Part shown: piece by piece, positions 27,212 through 39,100 of the stretch | How the letters are laid out: every line of letters begins with the position of its first letter | How positions within the stretch are numbered: position 1 is the first letter of the stretch | DNA from: Adiantum capillus-veneris | Lineage: Eukaryota > Streptophyta > Polypodiopsida > Polypodiales > Pteridaceae | Direction of reading: 5' to 3' | DNA: 64,000 bases | Assembly: GCA_014529385.2 (NCBI GenBank) | Contig: CM043969.1 | Coordinates: 73,886,676-73,950,675, forward strand | Program-made: the position numbers and the translations under genes | The notes under the pieces: model-generated | Databases searched by the model: none | What the model was told of the DNA's origin: nothing | What the model saw: the letters and a program-made list of their open reading frames with translations, nothing else

Positions 27212-28300
27212 GACTTCTTGAAAAATTTTACGTGCAAACTTGACTTGTATGGTTGGCACTCTAAAGTTCAGTTCATCTGGTGGAATCCCTTCAACCCTTA
27301 TGTGAATGACTTGTATATCCTTACCACCATCTTCTCTACTATCCTAGTATCTCTAAAAAAATGTGCTCTCGGTACAACATTCAACAATTTACTCAATCGG
27401 ATTTAGACATAAGCTTGCATTATATCATCAAACAATATTTCCTTAGGTCTACCCTCTTATATTGATGCTTGTGGTTTTTGAATCCCAAACAACTTTTGGT
27501 ATGTGTTCAAATCTAGAGCCAAATCCTACAGTTTATTGATAACTATTTTTCTTTGATCTCCTTCTGTTCTTTCCATTAGATAAGACCCTTCTTCTTGGAC
27601 CTCTGATATCTTGATCCAAACAGCTTTTGTCTAAATCTAGAGCCAATTCCTACAAATTATTGATAAGTGCTTTTCTTTGATCTCCTCCTATTCTTTCCAT
27701 TGGATAAGACCCTTCTTCTTGGACCTGTGATATCTTGATCCCCAATATCCTCAATTACTATGCAATTTAAGCAATCACATTCAACTCCAATTACTAAATC
27801 AATTGATGTAGCTTTTCCTTGTTTTCAACATCTCTTCACATCTTGTTCTGTTGATCATTGCATGTGATTGGTCCATATTTGTTTATACCACATTACAATG
27901 AGTGAATGGTTTTTGAGGATGATTTAGTATTCAACTTTGGATTCCTTACAAGCCCACCACGTTTGGTAGCATGCATTTCCCTTTCTTCTTCATGCTTGCA
28001 CCACAGCTCATAGTTAGGTCCTACTTTGTGGCCTTCCTTAGTGTAGAAATTGCATTTCATCAAGTCTGAGTTAAATGTAGATCCGTGATTTTTCTAAGCT
28101 AGTCTTGGCATATTTTTGTTATATCTAAAATTACTCTTGTTCTCATTAACAAGAAATGCATGAGGGCATTTAACCGCTTGCTTACACAATCTGTTTGGAG
28201 GATTAGGCTTCCCTATATTCTTGGGGTTGTACCAAAAGGAAATTGGATGGCCCTTTCTTTCACAAATGTCATAGAAGAGTTTTTCCATGGCTTTGTGGGG
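27212..28300 (-). pseudogene. Protease N-side and decayed Gag end of the same element
   Basis: It continues unit 4 upstream: VKFARKIFQEVPLDGG sits at the boundary. At 28288-28094 there is a zinc-knuckle-like CDICERKGHPISFWYNP in which the last Cys of C-x2-C-x4-H-x4-C is lost. Between them the frame is broken. The N-terminal Gag is not recognisable; sequence 28301-28602 is AT-rich and uninformative. Confidence 0.6.
27512..27741. repeat. Imperfect tandem duplication, ~124-bp unit
   Basis: Two copies starting tctagagccaa (27512 and 27636) and ending ggacct.tgatatcttgatcc, with about ten differences. It lies in the region between gag and protease. Confidence 0.75.
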
Positions 28301-28602
28301 GGATATCCTAAGGCCTTAGTTTTTTCCTACAACTACCGCTCTTCCACTTCCTTGAACTTCTTAGACTTCCTTTTCTTCTACTTTTTAAAGAAAGTTGAAT
28401 TGTGCTTCCTTGTTTTCTTCTTAGTGTTGTCTAATTTTGATTCTAAACTAGAATCCACCTCTATCTATATATTTTTCTAAATCTAAATCTAAGTTGCAAT
28501 TTGAATATGACTTAGAAATCTCTTTCTTCTCTCTCCTTATCAAATTAAGTCTTTGTTGGGAAGCTACACTAGCCATGGGTACTTACCCTAACTCTCAACA
28601 CA
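28301..28602. other. Unassigned AT-rich DNA
   Basis: No frame or motif is recognised. It probably belongs to the decayed gag/leader of the element to its left. Confidence 0.3.
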
Positions 28603-28669
28603 TGATATATGTGCCACATATTTATGAGGTTAACACCATGGTCCAGGTGAGTCTAGGAACATGAGGACG
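28603..28669 (+). repeat. Left part of a small LTR split by element B
   Basis: tgatatatgtgcc at 28603 is a possible LTR start. The matching right part is 57282-57513, ending ccaaca just before a tRNA-Met PBS. Joined, they would make a ~300-bp LTR on the + strand. The start point is inferred, as no second copy of this LTR is present. Confidence 0.35.
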
Positions 28670-29601
28670 TGTTGGACGGATACGCTGCGACGGACGTCAG
28701 CACAGCGAGAACTCACCTAACAAGTAATGTCAGCTAAGGACGAAGCTCGACCCGCAGGCGCGTGGAAGCAAGCATAAGGTGTCAACCTACACTCGAACGA
28801 CTCCTAACTAATTCCTACAGAGGTCCCTACCAATTGTCTAAGTCACAGTCTTCCAGAGAACAAAAGAGGATGCTTCCTACAACGCTTGATAGAGCCGAAT
28901 ACCTATCAAACACTTCCGAAACACCACAGAACTTGAAGGAGACCCTACTAATACCTATAGGCCACTCTCCTTAAGGTCTATGAACCAAAATCACGACCCA
29001 AAACACCCGGTGCAGAAACACGTAGGATGTCTGACCGAAATTTGCAGGTCTTCATTTCCAAAATCTGAAGTGCCTAATGTGTAGTTCTACTCAATGTGAA
29101 CGCGTGGATATGTTGCAATGCAAAATCGGGCAACGTATGCTCACCCAAACTACCGATGAAGCTCTTAGAAGGAGCTCCCAAAGCCAGACCGTACGCGCGC
29201 AATGTTGGTAACGGCTTGTAGCTCTAGTCGGGGGCAACACGCTGCACTCCTCCGCACTCGATTCCGACCACCGTAGCACATATAGCGTCAAGACAAAGCT
29301 CACACTCTCTCTCACGTAAACAGTACGCTCACTCACAAACTTAAAGTTGTTTAAAATGACAAAAGGTTTTTCATTAAGGTCAAAAAGTGATATATATACC
29401 TTACAAATTCTCAAACCCTAAAGTTTCAAAATCATCCATCTACTCCATCTAACTATCAAAACTGGGATACAATCTGGAAACTTCTGTAAGTCCCACTATT
29501 TACAAGGTGAAAAACCAGGTTTTCCTCAATGAATGACTAATTACAAAAAATAATAATCCGCAGAGTAGTTAGATGCCGTGGGGTGTGTCCAGCTTCTAAC
29601 A
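28670..29601 (-). repeat. 3' LTR of element B
   Basis: 932 bases, paired with 56351-57281. It contains a TATA-like tatatata at 29390-29398 (- strand promoter sense) and one half of the B palindrome (cgtaggatgtct at 29021-29032). Confidence 0.93.
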
Positions 29602-29630
29602 TCCCCCCCCCCCCCCCCCCCCCCTCCTTG
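29602..29630 (-). other. Polypurine tract of element B
   Basis: On the - strand, aaggag followed by a G run (22 C on the + strand at 29603-29624) and one A lies directly before the 3' LTR. This is the expected place for plus-strand priming. Confidence 0.8.
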
Positions 29631-29666
29631 TTCATGTCATCCTCGACATGGCCTTGATCTTTTGCT

Positions 29667-30206
29667 TCACCTTATGGTCTCCCGCATCTTTAGCAGTGAT
29701 TCGTACCGTGCATGTAGATTTAGCATTGTTGGTCCAAAGATGTCTGTATGCATGGTAAAGAACCCCGTGTAGAAAGCTTCTTCAAACGCCTGGAGGTGAT
29801 AGGATGGGAGAAACATGATTCTTTGATATAACGCATGTATCACCTCCTTGGAAGGCTGACCTAACATATCATAAGCACATTTGTATGTGTCCTGGAAGAA
29901 AAATATGATGTCAGTCACCTGTCCTGGCTTGAAGGTTTTAAACACTGCTAGGATGGTTCTGTAGATCTTTCTCATCATGATGCATGTAAGGTCAGGTGAG
30001 CCAGTGAACAACTTTATGGCGCCCGTTAGGGTTTTCACCATGTATTGTACACTTATTCTCTCACCTGCCTTCATGCCTAGCAGCTTTGGGTAGTTCAGCC
30101 AAGTGGGTTGGCTTATCTCTAAGATTTCGTGTGCTTTCCACGTCCTAACCCTTGGTAGAGGGAAGAAGCTGAGGTTGTCTCCGATGTGTTTAGGTGCTTC
30201 TACCAA
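29667..30206 (-). pseudogene. Element B accessory frame, C-terminal helical part
   Basis: 179 open codons, rich in helix-forming and aromatic residues (LSFFPLPRVRTWKAHEIL, IFFFQDTYKCAYDML, HLQAFEEAFYTGFFTM), ending MRETIR and TGA. No catalytic motif, signal peptide or transmembrane segment is seen. It is in the same frame as 30549-30944 upstream; the gap between them reads through with only two TAG stops (30344-30342 and 30260-30258) and a third TAG at 30549. It is therefore the tail of one long protein rather than a separate gene. Function unknown. Confidence 0.6.
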
Positions 30207-30548
30207 GTGTATTAGGTACTGCGGGTACTTCGTAAGCCAAGCCTTCCTCCACTTGGGCTAAGAATCCACTATCAACCTTACTCCTTCTGGCCTCAAGGTG
30301 TTTGCATTGTAGAGAGGGACCGTTGGCTCTTCTCTGATCCGCTAGTTTATTGTTGCCGCTTCATATTTAAGCAATGGATATGGGAGAGAGGGTTGTAGCC
30401 ATTCACGCCTGAGATTGCTGGTGTCGATTTTCTGAATTGTCATTGATTTGAAAACCCTCTCTTCCCATTCCAAGGCTTCTTTTGTGCTTTCTCTGAGCTC
30501 TGCCTCTATTGCTTTTCGCAAATTTTCCTCCTCTTCTTGTGTTAGATC

Positions 30549-31450
30549 CTAGGGTTCTTGAGAGGAGCCTGCTATTCTTTCCTCTGGCATGGGTGTGTCC
30601 ACAGGATCTGCCACATTGTCGAGGTCGATGCCCTCATTGGCAGCTGGCCCTGAGCTCTCTGCTTCTGCTTGTTGCCGGCCTTTTAACTCCTTTATTTTCT
30701 TGAGGAGTGTCTGCTTCTCCGCTTCGGCTTCTCCGCCCATAGTCACGAGGAGGTCATTGAGTTCAGCATTTACCTTTTCAGCCTCCTCGAGCTTTATCTT
30801 CATGCTCTCCAATTCTTCTTGTAGGGCTTTCTGGCTGTCCTCCAATCTAGTTTGCATTGTGATAGAACCTTCAACCATGATCACCCTCTGCTTCTTCTCA
30901 AGAGTCAAATCCCTTTGGAGTTCTTGCATTTGCTCTTCATACATTTGACTCTCGGAAATAACTTGAGTTGAGCTTGTAGCTCTAACTCTCGCAGGTGATG
31001 CTCTCAGCCTCTGGATGGTTTGATCTTTTACTTTTAATTGGTCCTTGAGCTCAAGGACTTCATTCAGGCTTGCTCTTGTTCTATTTCCGCCTTTTCCTTA
31101 GCATTTCTCAAGGCCTCTACTTCTTTCTTTTCCTCTGCTAGCTGGAGTGTCAGATTATCCCTTTCTTTTTCTGCATCTCCCAATGACTTGCTAAGTTGCA
31201 GGCACTCTTCTTCAGCTGCTTGCAATCTTTTTGCCGCTGCCTCATTTGCTTCTTCCTTTGCTTGGCAGTTTTGTAGAGCAGTGGCCAGGCTATCCTGGAG
31301 GTCAGCTTCTCTTTCTTTGTGTCCTTGGCTTTTTGCCTGCAGTAGATCTCTTTCCATCTTGGTCTTTACTTCAGTGGCCTTTAGAGTTATCAATTCTTCG
31401 TTTGATGCCACAGATTGTGCCCTTATTCCAGCTAGCATTGTCATCACCAC
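30549..31450 (-). pseudogene. Element B accessory frame, coiled-coil part
   Basis: Two open stretches (31450-31064 and 30944-30549, in different frames, so one frameshift lies between them) encode long heptad-rich coiled coil: AEKERDNLTLQLAEEKKEVE, ALQEELESMKIKLEEAEKVN and similar, over about 230 residues. It ends in an acidic/Pro tail (DNVADPVDTPMPEERIAG). The upstream stretch is in frame with 31517-32212 across a TAG stop. Coiled coils usually mediate oligomerisation; nothing more specific can be said. Confidence 0.6.
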
Positions 31451-31516
31451 ATCCCAATCATTCGAGGGCGGGTGCAGGTCTACCGTGTCGGTAGCAATTT
31501 CCTTAAGTTCAACTAG

Positions 31517-32212
31517 CTAGATGCCTGGCATCTGTTCTTTACTTCCTGTCCTTGCCAAGTCGAATGGGACTGTGGCGGCTTCTTCTCTTGTATAGCCTGC
31601 AGCTAGCAGGTCCAGAAATGCATAATATGCTTCCTCAAGCTCTTTTTGCTCAGATGCAGGCTTGGCCTCTTCTTTGGGCTCAGGCTCTGGCTTTTGCTCT
31701 TGCTCTTCATCCTGGTGTTCTTCTTGATTGTCTCCGGCCTCCCTATCTTCTGGTGGCAGGCTATTAGGAGGTGGTGATGGTTGTGGTGATGGCTGTGGGC
31801 TAGGTTTAGGGATATCTGGTAAAGCTGTAGGGTTGCCCTTAAAATCTCTATCTGCTTTCGTCTTTCTTTCCCTTTCCTGGTTTTCTTGTTCATCTAGCAA
31901 CGTCTGCCGTATCTGCTCCACTTCTTCCTCGATGAAAGGGATGTGGGGAATGTTTTCTGATGCGGCATCAAGAATCTCGAAATTCTTGATGTAGTCTTCG
32001 AAGCGGTCCCTCTGCACTCTTCTTGAGGATCCGGACATAGACTCGAGGGATGGATTCCATAATTCGTTTAAATCGCCCTTGAGGGCTCTTTCTTCTCGAA
32101 AACTCTCCATCAGCCTCTCGAGTCTAGCCGCTTTTTGTGACCGAGTCTCTTTGGCTGGCACTTGAGCAGATCCTTTTTTTCCTTTCTTCTGCTCAGGTTG
32201 CTCCTCTTCCAC
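31517..32212 (-). pseudogene. Element B accessory frame, charged and P/E-rich linker part
   Basis: 231 open codons. The first ~110 residues are basic then mixed (KKGKKGSAQVPAKETRSQKAARL, FEDYIKNFEILDAASENIPHIPFIEEE). Then come a Pro/Ser run (PKPSPQPSPQPSPPP) and a Glu/Gln/Lys-rich segment. It is in the same frame as 32222-33157 with a single TGA (32224-32222) between, and ends in TAG at 31519-31517. The protein was probably continuous with its neighbours before decay. Confidence 0.6.
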
Positions 32213-32221
32213 TAGCTCTAG

Positions 32222-33157
32222 TCATCTCTTCAATCTTGTAGCCACCCTTGGTGCTCTGTGTGGCTCGTCTTCTTTGTCTTCATTTACCCTGAGCCAGTCA
32301 TTCTGAGATGCGGGATCAGGCCACCTTCCCTTGGCGTGTAGTGCTGCATAAACTACCTTGGTTATCATTTCTCCTGGCACTATGTAGGTTGGCTTTTTGT
32401 TTCCCATCTTCACCAGGCTGTCATGTATGTATGCCGCATAATTGATTATCTTTGGGGTGCCTTTCGTCATTGCCCAAGTAAATGTTGTTGCAATTGCACG
32501 TGGCAGCATCCTATACTTCTGCGGCCTCTTCGTGCACATGTGGAAGTACTGGTTGTACAATTGGCTCATGATCGCCACCTTTGGGTTGGCAATGTCTTCA
32601 AAAGTGTAATTAGCCTTTTTCTCTTTGTACACCTTTACTTCATCCCTTCTCTTTGTCACACTGTCTCCCTGATTGGAGAGATCTAGTGCATGGGCTACAA
32701 CCCTTTCCGTGATAATGATCTCTGTGTTGGGTCTGCCGTGCAAATCCGTCACCTTGGCCACTCCATCTTCTTTAATGCTGGTTACAAACTCCCATACTCT
32801 TTTGACGTCCACCCCTGCTGGGATTGCTTCGAAATAGTTATGGAGGTCAATTTTCTCCAAGTAGCCGGCCATTTTGCTTCGGAAAAATTCATTGAGCTCT
32901 CTTGGCAGCATTGACAGCTCTATTACATTGCCGTCATTGTCCTTGAACACACCCTGGTAGATCTTTAGGTCGTTTGACTCTAGTAGATCTTCCTGTATCC
33001 AGGTGCTTGTGGGCTTTAATGTTCCCTCTGGAATGACAAATGGTTCCACCTCATCCAGATAGTCTTTGATTGTCATTCTCTTCTTCTTTGCCGGTGACTT
33101 CAAGGCTGCCATAGATCCTGTTGCACTCAACAATCCAAAGTTAGCGTTTTTTTCCAT
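32222..33157 (-). CDS. Element B accessory protein (ORF3), N-terminal globular domain
   Basis: A 311-codon open frame starting at an ATG (MEKNANFGLLSATGS) about 120 bases after the nearest palindrome. It has a basic motif (KSPAKKKRMTIKDYLDEVEP), then a folded-looking region with VKRVWEFVTSIKEDG, VTDLHGRPNTEIIITERVVAHALDL and RMLPRAIATTFTWAMTKG. The pattern 'vwEF...dG.a.v..l+Gr.+.i.e..+..aL.L' loosely recalls the plant transposon-associated domains found in extra ORFs of large Ty3 elements, but I cannot assign the family. It lies downstream of pol, where some Athila-type elements carry an env-like ORF, yet no signal peptide or membrane segment is present. It ends in TGA, beyond which the frame stays open. 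Confidence 0.55.
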   Translation of the reverse strand: MEKNANFGLLSATGSMAALKSPAKKKRMTIKDYLDEVEPFVIPEGTLKPTSTWIQEDLLESNDLKIYQGVFKDNDGNVIELSMLPRELNEFFRSKMAGYLEKIDLHNYFEAIPAGVDVKRVWEFVTSIKEDGVAKVTDLHGRPNTEIIITERVVAHALDLSNQGDSVTKRRDEVKVYKEKKANYTFEDIANPKVAIMSQLYNQYFHMCTKRPQKYRMLPRAIATTFTWAMTKGTPKIINYAAYIHDSLVKMGNKKPTYIVPGEMITKVVYAALHAKGRWPDPASQNDWLRVNEDKEDEPHRAPRVATRLKR

Positions 33158-34219
33158 ATCAGCTGCTAAACTGAGTTTTACTTATCCAAATGACTTGAAA
33201 ATTGAAATTTTAGCTTAAAAGGAACTTGTGAAGCTGTGCATGTGCTCACAGTGCAAATTTGACCAAAAAAATTCCATCTAGACATCCTACGCGTAGGATG
33301 TCTTTTTCTTCAGAACTGGTTCATACTTGTCATGTAGGTAGTGTAAGGCTCATGGAACATGGTTATAAGCTTGGATTTGAATTTGGATGTCAAAAAGTGG
33401 ATTTTTGGGCTGATTTAGGCTTTAGGTGACAATTTGGGTAGATTGTCCATCATGGGAAGCAATTGATGTCCAAATGGGTTGAAACTTGGTATATGGGCTC
33501 AATGCATCATGGTAATATCTCCTATGATGTCATTTCTTGCACAGAAGGCTAAATCTAAGCTTAAGACATCCTACGCGTAGGATGTCTTTTTCATCAGAAT
33601 TGCATGAAACTTGATCTGTGGGTTGTCCTTGACCTATGGATCATAGCCATGTTCTTGGATTTGCATTTGGATAATATTTGATGCCTGTAGGGCTCTGTGA
33701 GGTGTTTTTGGGCTCAAAAAGTGTATCTTGAAGGTGTTGGGGGTCAAAAGTGTTTAGAAGGGCTTCAAGCTTGACATATAGGCTCTTGCTGATGAGGTAA
33801 TTGATTCTGAAATGACAAAACTTCTCCTTCATGCCCAGAAGGTCAATTAGACATCCTACGCGTAGGATGTCTAATTCCTCATTTTAACTCCCAAACCACA
33901 CAGAAAGTTAGCTGATGTGTATGTGAATGTGTTGTGCAAGTTTCATGAGATTTGGACAAGATTTGGTAGGTCAATGGCCCATTAGTGCCTTTATGCCCTA
34001 ACTTTGCGTTTTTCCATGCATATGAGGTCCAATCTCATCCAAATGTGATGAAACTTGGTGTAGGGCTTGTAAATGTTATTCAGAACATGTGCATGACAAG
34101 AATTGTTGGGTTTTGTGCCAAAAAATGCCCTTGAGACATCCTACGCGTAGGATGTCTCCTGGTGATTTTTCCTTTGTTAGTACTCCCAGTGCTTGCCCTT
34201 TGCCCCTCTAAGTCCCTTT
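33158..34219. repeat. Palindrome array 1 of element B (ahead of ORF3)
   Basis: Four copies of a 24-base perfect inverted repeat, arm agacatcctacg followed by its reverse complement, lie at 33280-33303, 33564-33587, 33849-33872 and 34134-34157. The start-to-start steps are 284, 285 and 285 bases. The third extends to a perfect 32-base palindrome (33845-33876). The spacers are diverged tandem repeats of each other: 'cagaa.tg.t..aacttg', 'ttggatttg.atttggat' and 'tccaaatg.g.tgaaacttggt' recur. On the - strand the array ends about 120 bases before the ORF3 start codon. Element A inserted 62 bases beyond the fourth palindrome. Confidence 0.95.
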
Positions 34220-35811
34220 TGTAACATTTAATGGTCTAAAATCTTATTTGTAGCGGAAATTAGCATGAACATAGTGGGCATTTCATTAGAATAGATTCCT
34301 AATGATAATTACAAGAGTGCTTGGGTGGAGAGAGCAACAAAAAGCATAACACCTAGTTAGATAGCATCGACAATACTTTCAAAAGAGAGAGCAATTAAAC
34401 TATTGACAACAGTTGAGGACCGGATTTGCATGGAGCCGGTCCCCCCTCCAAAAGGCTTTGTATTATGGTTTCTCCCATCAAGAGAGACATTGTACAATAC
34501 AATTCTTTGTGTTCCTTCAAGACTAGCTAGTGCAATGAAGATGGAAGCTTCATACACCAAGCAAAACACTTAATCAAACACAACTTGAATTATCCCCGTT
34601 CTCAGACCCAAGACCTCACACACCTTCGAAGATGGTGAGAGCTAGCAGGGTATGAGAGTAGATTGAGAGGAAAAAGAAGTATCTTACGAGAAAGAAGTAC
34701 ATCTCCTCACATAATCACTCATATTAGCATAGCTTAGCTTAGTAATTAGCTTGGTAGAGAAGATGAGCATGCATTGAAGCTTGGCTCTTGGTTGGATTTG
34801 CATCCACATGCCAAGAGAGTGTTGATGTAGGCTTCTATCTCACAAGCTTGGAGTAGGTGATGAGCTCTCCATTAAAGCTTGGGAGGAGATAGAGTGTTTT
34901 TCCTTCACACATGGTCAAGTGTGAGAGTGTGTGTGTGAATGCCAAGTAAAAATCAGCCCCCTCTCTCTCTTGGGCGAGCCCTAGCTGCTAAGTTAGGCTG
35001 GCTTTTGCCTCATTGGACCTCCCCAGGTCAAGCCAATAGGGATTAAGCAGCATAAGTGATAGCCTTCTGACATGTGTCCCCCTTTCCCCTTTTGTGAGAG
35101 CTTTAGGTAATTAAATAATTAAACTAAACTCTCATTGGACCCCTTTGCCTCCTGGCCAATAGGAATCAGGCAAGCCATGGGGCTCCTGAATGCTCATTGG
35201 ACCCCTTGGGAGACTGCCCAATAGTCTTCTAGGACACTTAATTCTTATTGGTTTCTTTTATTAAATGTTTTTAAATTAATTAAACTAGATTTACTCTAGC
35301 TTAATTCTCATTGGTCCACTTCAAGGGTCTTCCAATAGGAATTGGGCACACCTTGTGGGCATCTGGCCTAGGGAGCTGACATGTGTCCCTCATTCCCTTT
35401 GTGTAAAGGGAGCCTGTGTGTGTGTGTGTGGTTTTCTCTCTCATCCCCTAGCTTTGGGGCTCGCCCCCTCCCATGTAGGGATGCAGAAAGACTTTTTGGG
35501 CACACACACTAAGCATCCAATTTTCCCTAAGGTTGACCTTTGGACACAACCTTTGAATTTTGGAACCTTAGCATTTTGGAAGTCTTAATGGGCTGAACCT
35601 TAGGGTCTTTTTAGCCCGTTGTTTCACATGGCTCTTTTGCAGATGGCCCCCCCTTTGGATCCCTATTTTCCCTCCTTTGGATCCCTACTGTGGCCGGTCT
35701 GCTAACTTAACCAATATTCTAGCTTTTTCTCCCTTGGCACTTCCCCACATTAAATGATCAGTTTAATATGAGAAAATCATTTAGGAGAATTAGATATTGA
35801 TTATTATGACA
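34220..35811 (-). repeat. 3' LTR of element A
   Basis: Begins TG and ends CA on either strand (tgtaacattt...ttatgaca). It is 1592 bases, near-identical to 41532-43124, and holds short CT and GT runs. Confidence 0.97.
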
Positions 35812-36168
35812 TTACCTCTCTCTTGAAATCATAGTCGTCCTCGACTATGGTATAGAGAAGATAAAGCATATGCATGAGTCCTTTTCTTAGCGGGTAGAGG
35901 ATCCCTATGTTACCCTACGACATCATTCCATAATGGATGACTAGTCCATTTGGCGCTTGAGAGCCTGAGGCTGCCGCAAGCATGTCTGCACATTAGTCCT
36001 ATCAGTCTTCCATAGTAGAGTGACAAGCTCTACTTGGTGTTTGGGAGACGTCGTCCCCACAAACTTGATCTAAGCATGCATACTACTTCATTTTTGTGCA
36101 CAAATCAAGAAAAAGAGAGTCTTATAAGACAAAAATTTTTGTTCATTTTTAACATTTTGTACATTTGC
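35812..36168 (-). other. PPT and 3' untranslated region of element A
   Basis: On the - strand the purine tract tcaagagagaggtaa (35826-35812) directly precedes the 3' LTR. The rest, up to the pol stop, is non-coding and conserved in the remnant at 8625-8986. Confidence 0.8.
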
Positions 36169-39100
36169 TTACTCTTGGGAAGCATTGTAAGCATTGACAA
36201 GGTTTAGGTTATCCTTTAATTGTATGCCTTGCATCCATCTAGCATCTTCAAAAGGATAATTCTTAAACTTAATAAGATATCGTCTGATAGTCTTACCGCC
36301 TCTTAATACCTTGTCTTCATGTCGGAGAATGGACTCGGGCTGCAGCACCTCCTCGTGGTCCTCGATTTCCGGTGGGTCTTCAATAGTTGGTTCTTGAGGT
36401 GGCTCTCCTTTGTAAGGCTTTAAAAGGCTCACATGAAAAGCATTGTGTATGAGCCAATGATTGGGCAACTTAAGTTGATAGGCCATCTCATTGATTGGCC
36501 TAAGAATCTGGAAGGGACCATAGTACCTTTTTGCTAGTTTAGCATAGTACTTTTGGTGGCCCGTAGGATTCTTGCCCGTCATGTGCCTTAATCGAGCCTT
36601 GGGAAACTTTAACAAGACCCAATCGTTTTCTTTAAAGGCTTGGGCTCTTCTGTGCTTGTCAGCAGCAGCCTTTTGCCTTTGCTGTGAGATAGAGATAGCA
36701 TCCTTAATCTTTTGGAAAGATTCTTGTAGGTCTCGGCTATACTCATCTGCAGCGAAGATCTTCCCATGTACCTTAAGTAGCAAGGGACTTTTTGATCTTC
36801 CCTCAATTACCTCGAAAGGTGCTTTTCCTGTAGAAGTATGTACAGTGTTATTGTAAGCATACTCTACTAAGGGTAAGTACTTCTCCCATTGGGATCTTTG
36901 ATCTACTTCCGTTACATAGGCTTTTAGTAGGTCGAGAATAGTTAGGTTAGCTATTTCACTTTGGCCATCAGTTTGTGGATGATAGGCCGAAGAGAAGTTT
37001 AGCCTTGTTCCTAAATTCTCAAAGAGACCCTTCCAGAAATTACTGGTCATTCTAGGATCTCTATCCGACACTATGGACATTGGCAAGCCATGGTACTTAA
37101 AAATTTGTGAAATGAAGAGGGTTGCCATTTGATGGGCTTTGATAGTCTTTTTGACAGGTATAAAATGAGCTTGTTTACTAAACCTGTCTACTATCGTCCA
37201 TATTCCCGTATTCCCATGGATAGACTTAGGCAATCCAAAGATAAAATCCATGGATATGCTCTCCCACGGTGAATTAGGGATTGGCAAGGGTTGAAGCAAT
37301 CCAAGTTGCTTCCCTCTATCAAATTTTGTCTTTTGACATACCACACATTTGGAAACATACTCATGTATGTTCACTTTCATGGTAGGCCAATAGAAATATG
37401 TTTCAATTCCCTTTAGGGTAGACTGAATCCCTCTATGCCCCGCATATGGAGGAGCATGAGATTCATACATTACTTTCTCACGTAGTGAGTTAGTAACGCA
37501 TAGTCTATTGCCATAGAGAAGATAACCATCTTGTAAAATAAATGGTTCTTCTTTCTTCCCTAATGCAAGGGCTGAAATCACATCTCTAAAATCGGGATCA
37601 ATAGCATACTCATCTATCATTGAAGATAGATCATTGTGATTTGCTATGGAAACCGCATTCACTCTCGGTCTTCTTGAGAGTGCATCGGCTACTTGATTAT
37701 GCTTGCCAGCAATGTGAGCAATATGAAAATGAAATTGCGAAAGGAAATTTGCCCACCTCATTTGTTTGTCGGAGAGCTTGGTCTGCGTCATGAAGTACTT
37801 AAGACTTTGGTGATCCGTTCGCAGAATGAAAGGAGTCCCCAATAAATAGTGCTTCCATGAGTCTAAGGCATGTAGAACTGCAAGGAGTTCTTTTTCGTAT
37901 ATGCCTAGAGCTTGCTCAACAGGGTCGAGCCTTCGACTCTCATAGCCTATGGCGTGCCCTTCTTGGAGCAAAACAGCCCTAAGGCAATCACCACAAGCAT
38001 CACATTGGACCTCAAATGGTTTTGAGAGATCCGGTAGTGTAAGCACAGGTTGAGAGATAAGCTTTTCTTTAAGCTTTTCGAAAGCATTGTTCTCCTTAGC
38101 AGACCACGTATACCTAACATTTTTCTTTGTTAGGTCATGTAATGGTCCCGCAATTTGTGAGAACTTTTCTATGAAGCGTCTATAGTATGCACACATACCT
38201 ATAAAGCTTCTTAGTTCATGAAGATTCCTTGGTTTAGGCCATCCTTTTATTACCTCTAACTTGGATGGATCCATTTGGATTCCATCTTGAGAGATAATGT
38301 GACCTAAATATTGAATCTCTTGCAAGAAAAATTCACTTTTCTTTCGATTAACATAAAGTTTATTCTCTCTTAAAACTTGAAATATTACCTGGAGGTGTTG
38401 CTTGTGTTCCTCTAATGAATTAGAGTAGATGATAATATCATCAAAGAACACTCCAGTGAAGGTTCGATGAGGTCTGAACAGCTTCTCCATCAAGCGGTTA
38501 AATGTGGCTGGTGCATTAGTCAAGCCAAAAGGCATGACAATGTATTCGTAAAGACCAAATGTAGTACGAAATGCGGTCTTTACAATGTCTTGATCAACTA
38601 TCCTTATTTGATGATAGCCACTTTTTAGGTCAATCCTACTGAAGTAGGTCGATCCTTGTAGCTTATCAAATAGGTCTTCTACCCGTGGAACGGGAAACCT
38701 ATTCTTGATAGTGATCCTATTTAGTGCTCTATAGTCGACACACATACGATATGTGCCGTCTTTCTTTTGCACTAATAGCACAGGTGAGCAAAATGGAGAT
38801 GAGCTAGGCCTAACCATGCCCTTCTCAATTAACTCATGCACTTGCCGCATAATCTCCTCTTGTTGAGCTTGAGAAACTCTATAAGGAGGTTTGTTAGGCG
38901 GTGAACTTCCTGGAAGAAGTTCAATTGCATGGTCGTCATTACCTCGTTTAGGAGGTAGCTCACAAGGGATGTCGTCAATAAAGACATCTTGAAACCCCTT
39001 GAGAAAATTGGATAACTCTAATTCCTTTTGGTTACTTTTATTTTCTTTTGCTAAAGCATTAGGTTCATTTTGAGAATCTTTAACAAAAATCATGTACACG

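Noticed and set aside
30509-31994. Several + strand frames rich in Ser/Leu/Cys
   Set aside because: Antisense of the coiled-coil and P/E-rich accessory frame, which has the coherent composition.
29667-33157. Envelope-like gene in the env position of element B
   Set aside because: No signal peptide, transmembrane segment or fusion-type region could be seen.
33280-34157. Regularly spaced identical repeats resembling a CRISPR array
   Set aside because: Steps of 285 bases with similar spacers, perfect palindromes, and location inside a plant retroelement; no cas genes.
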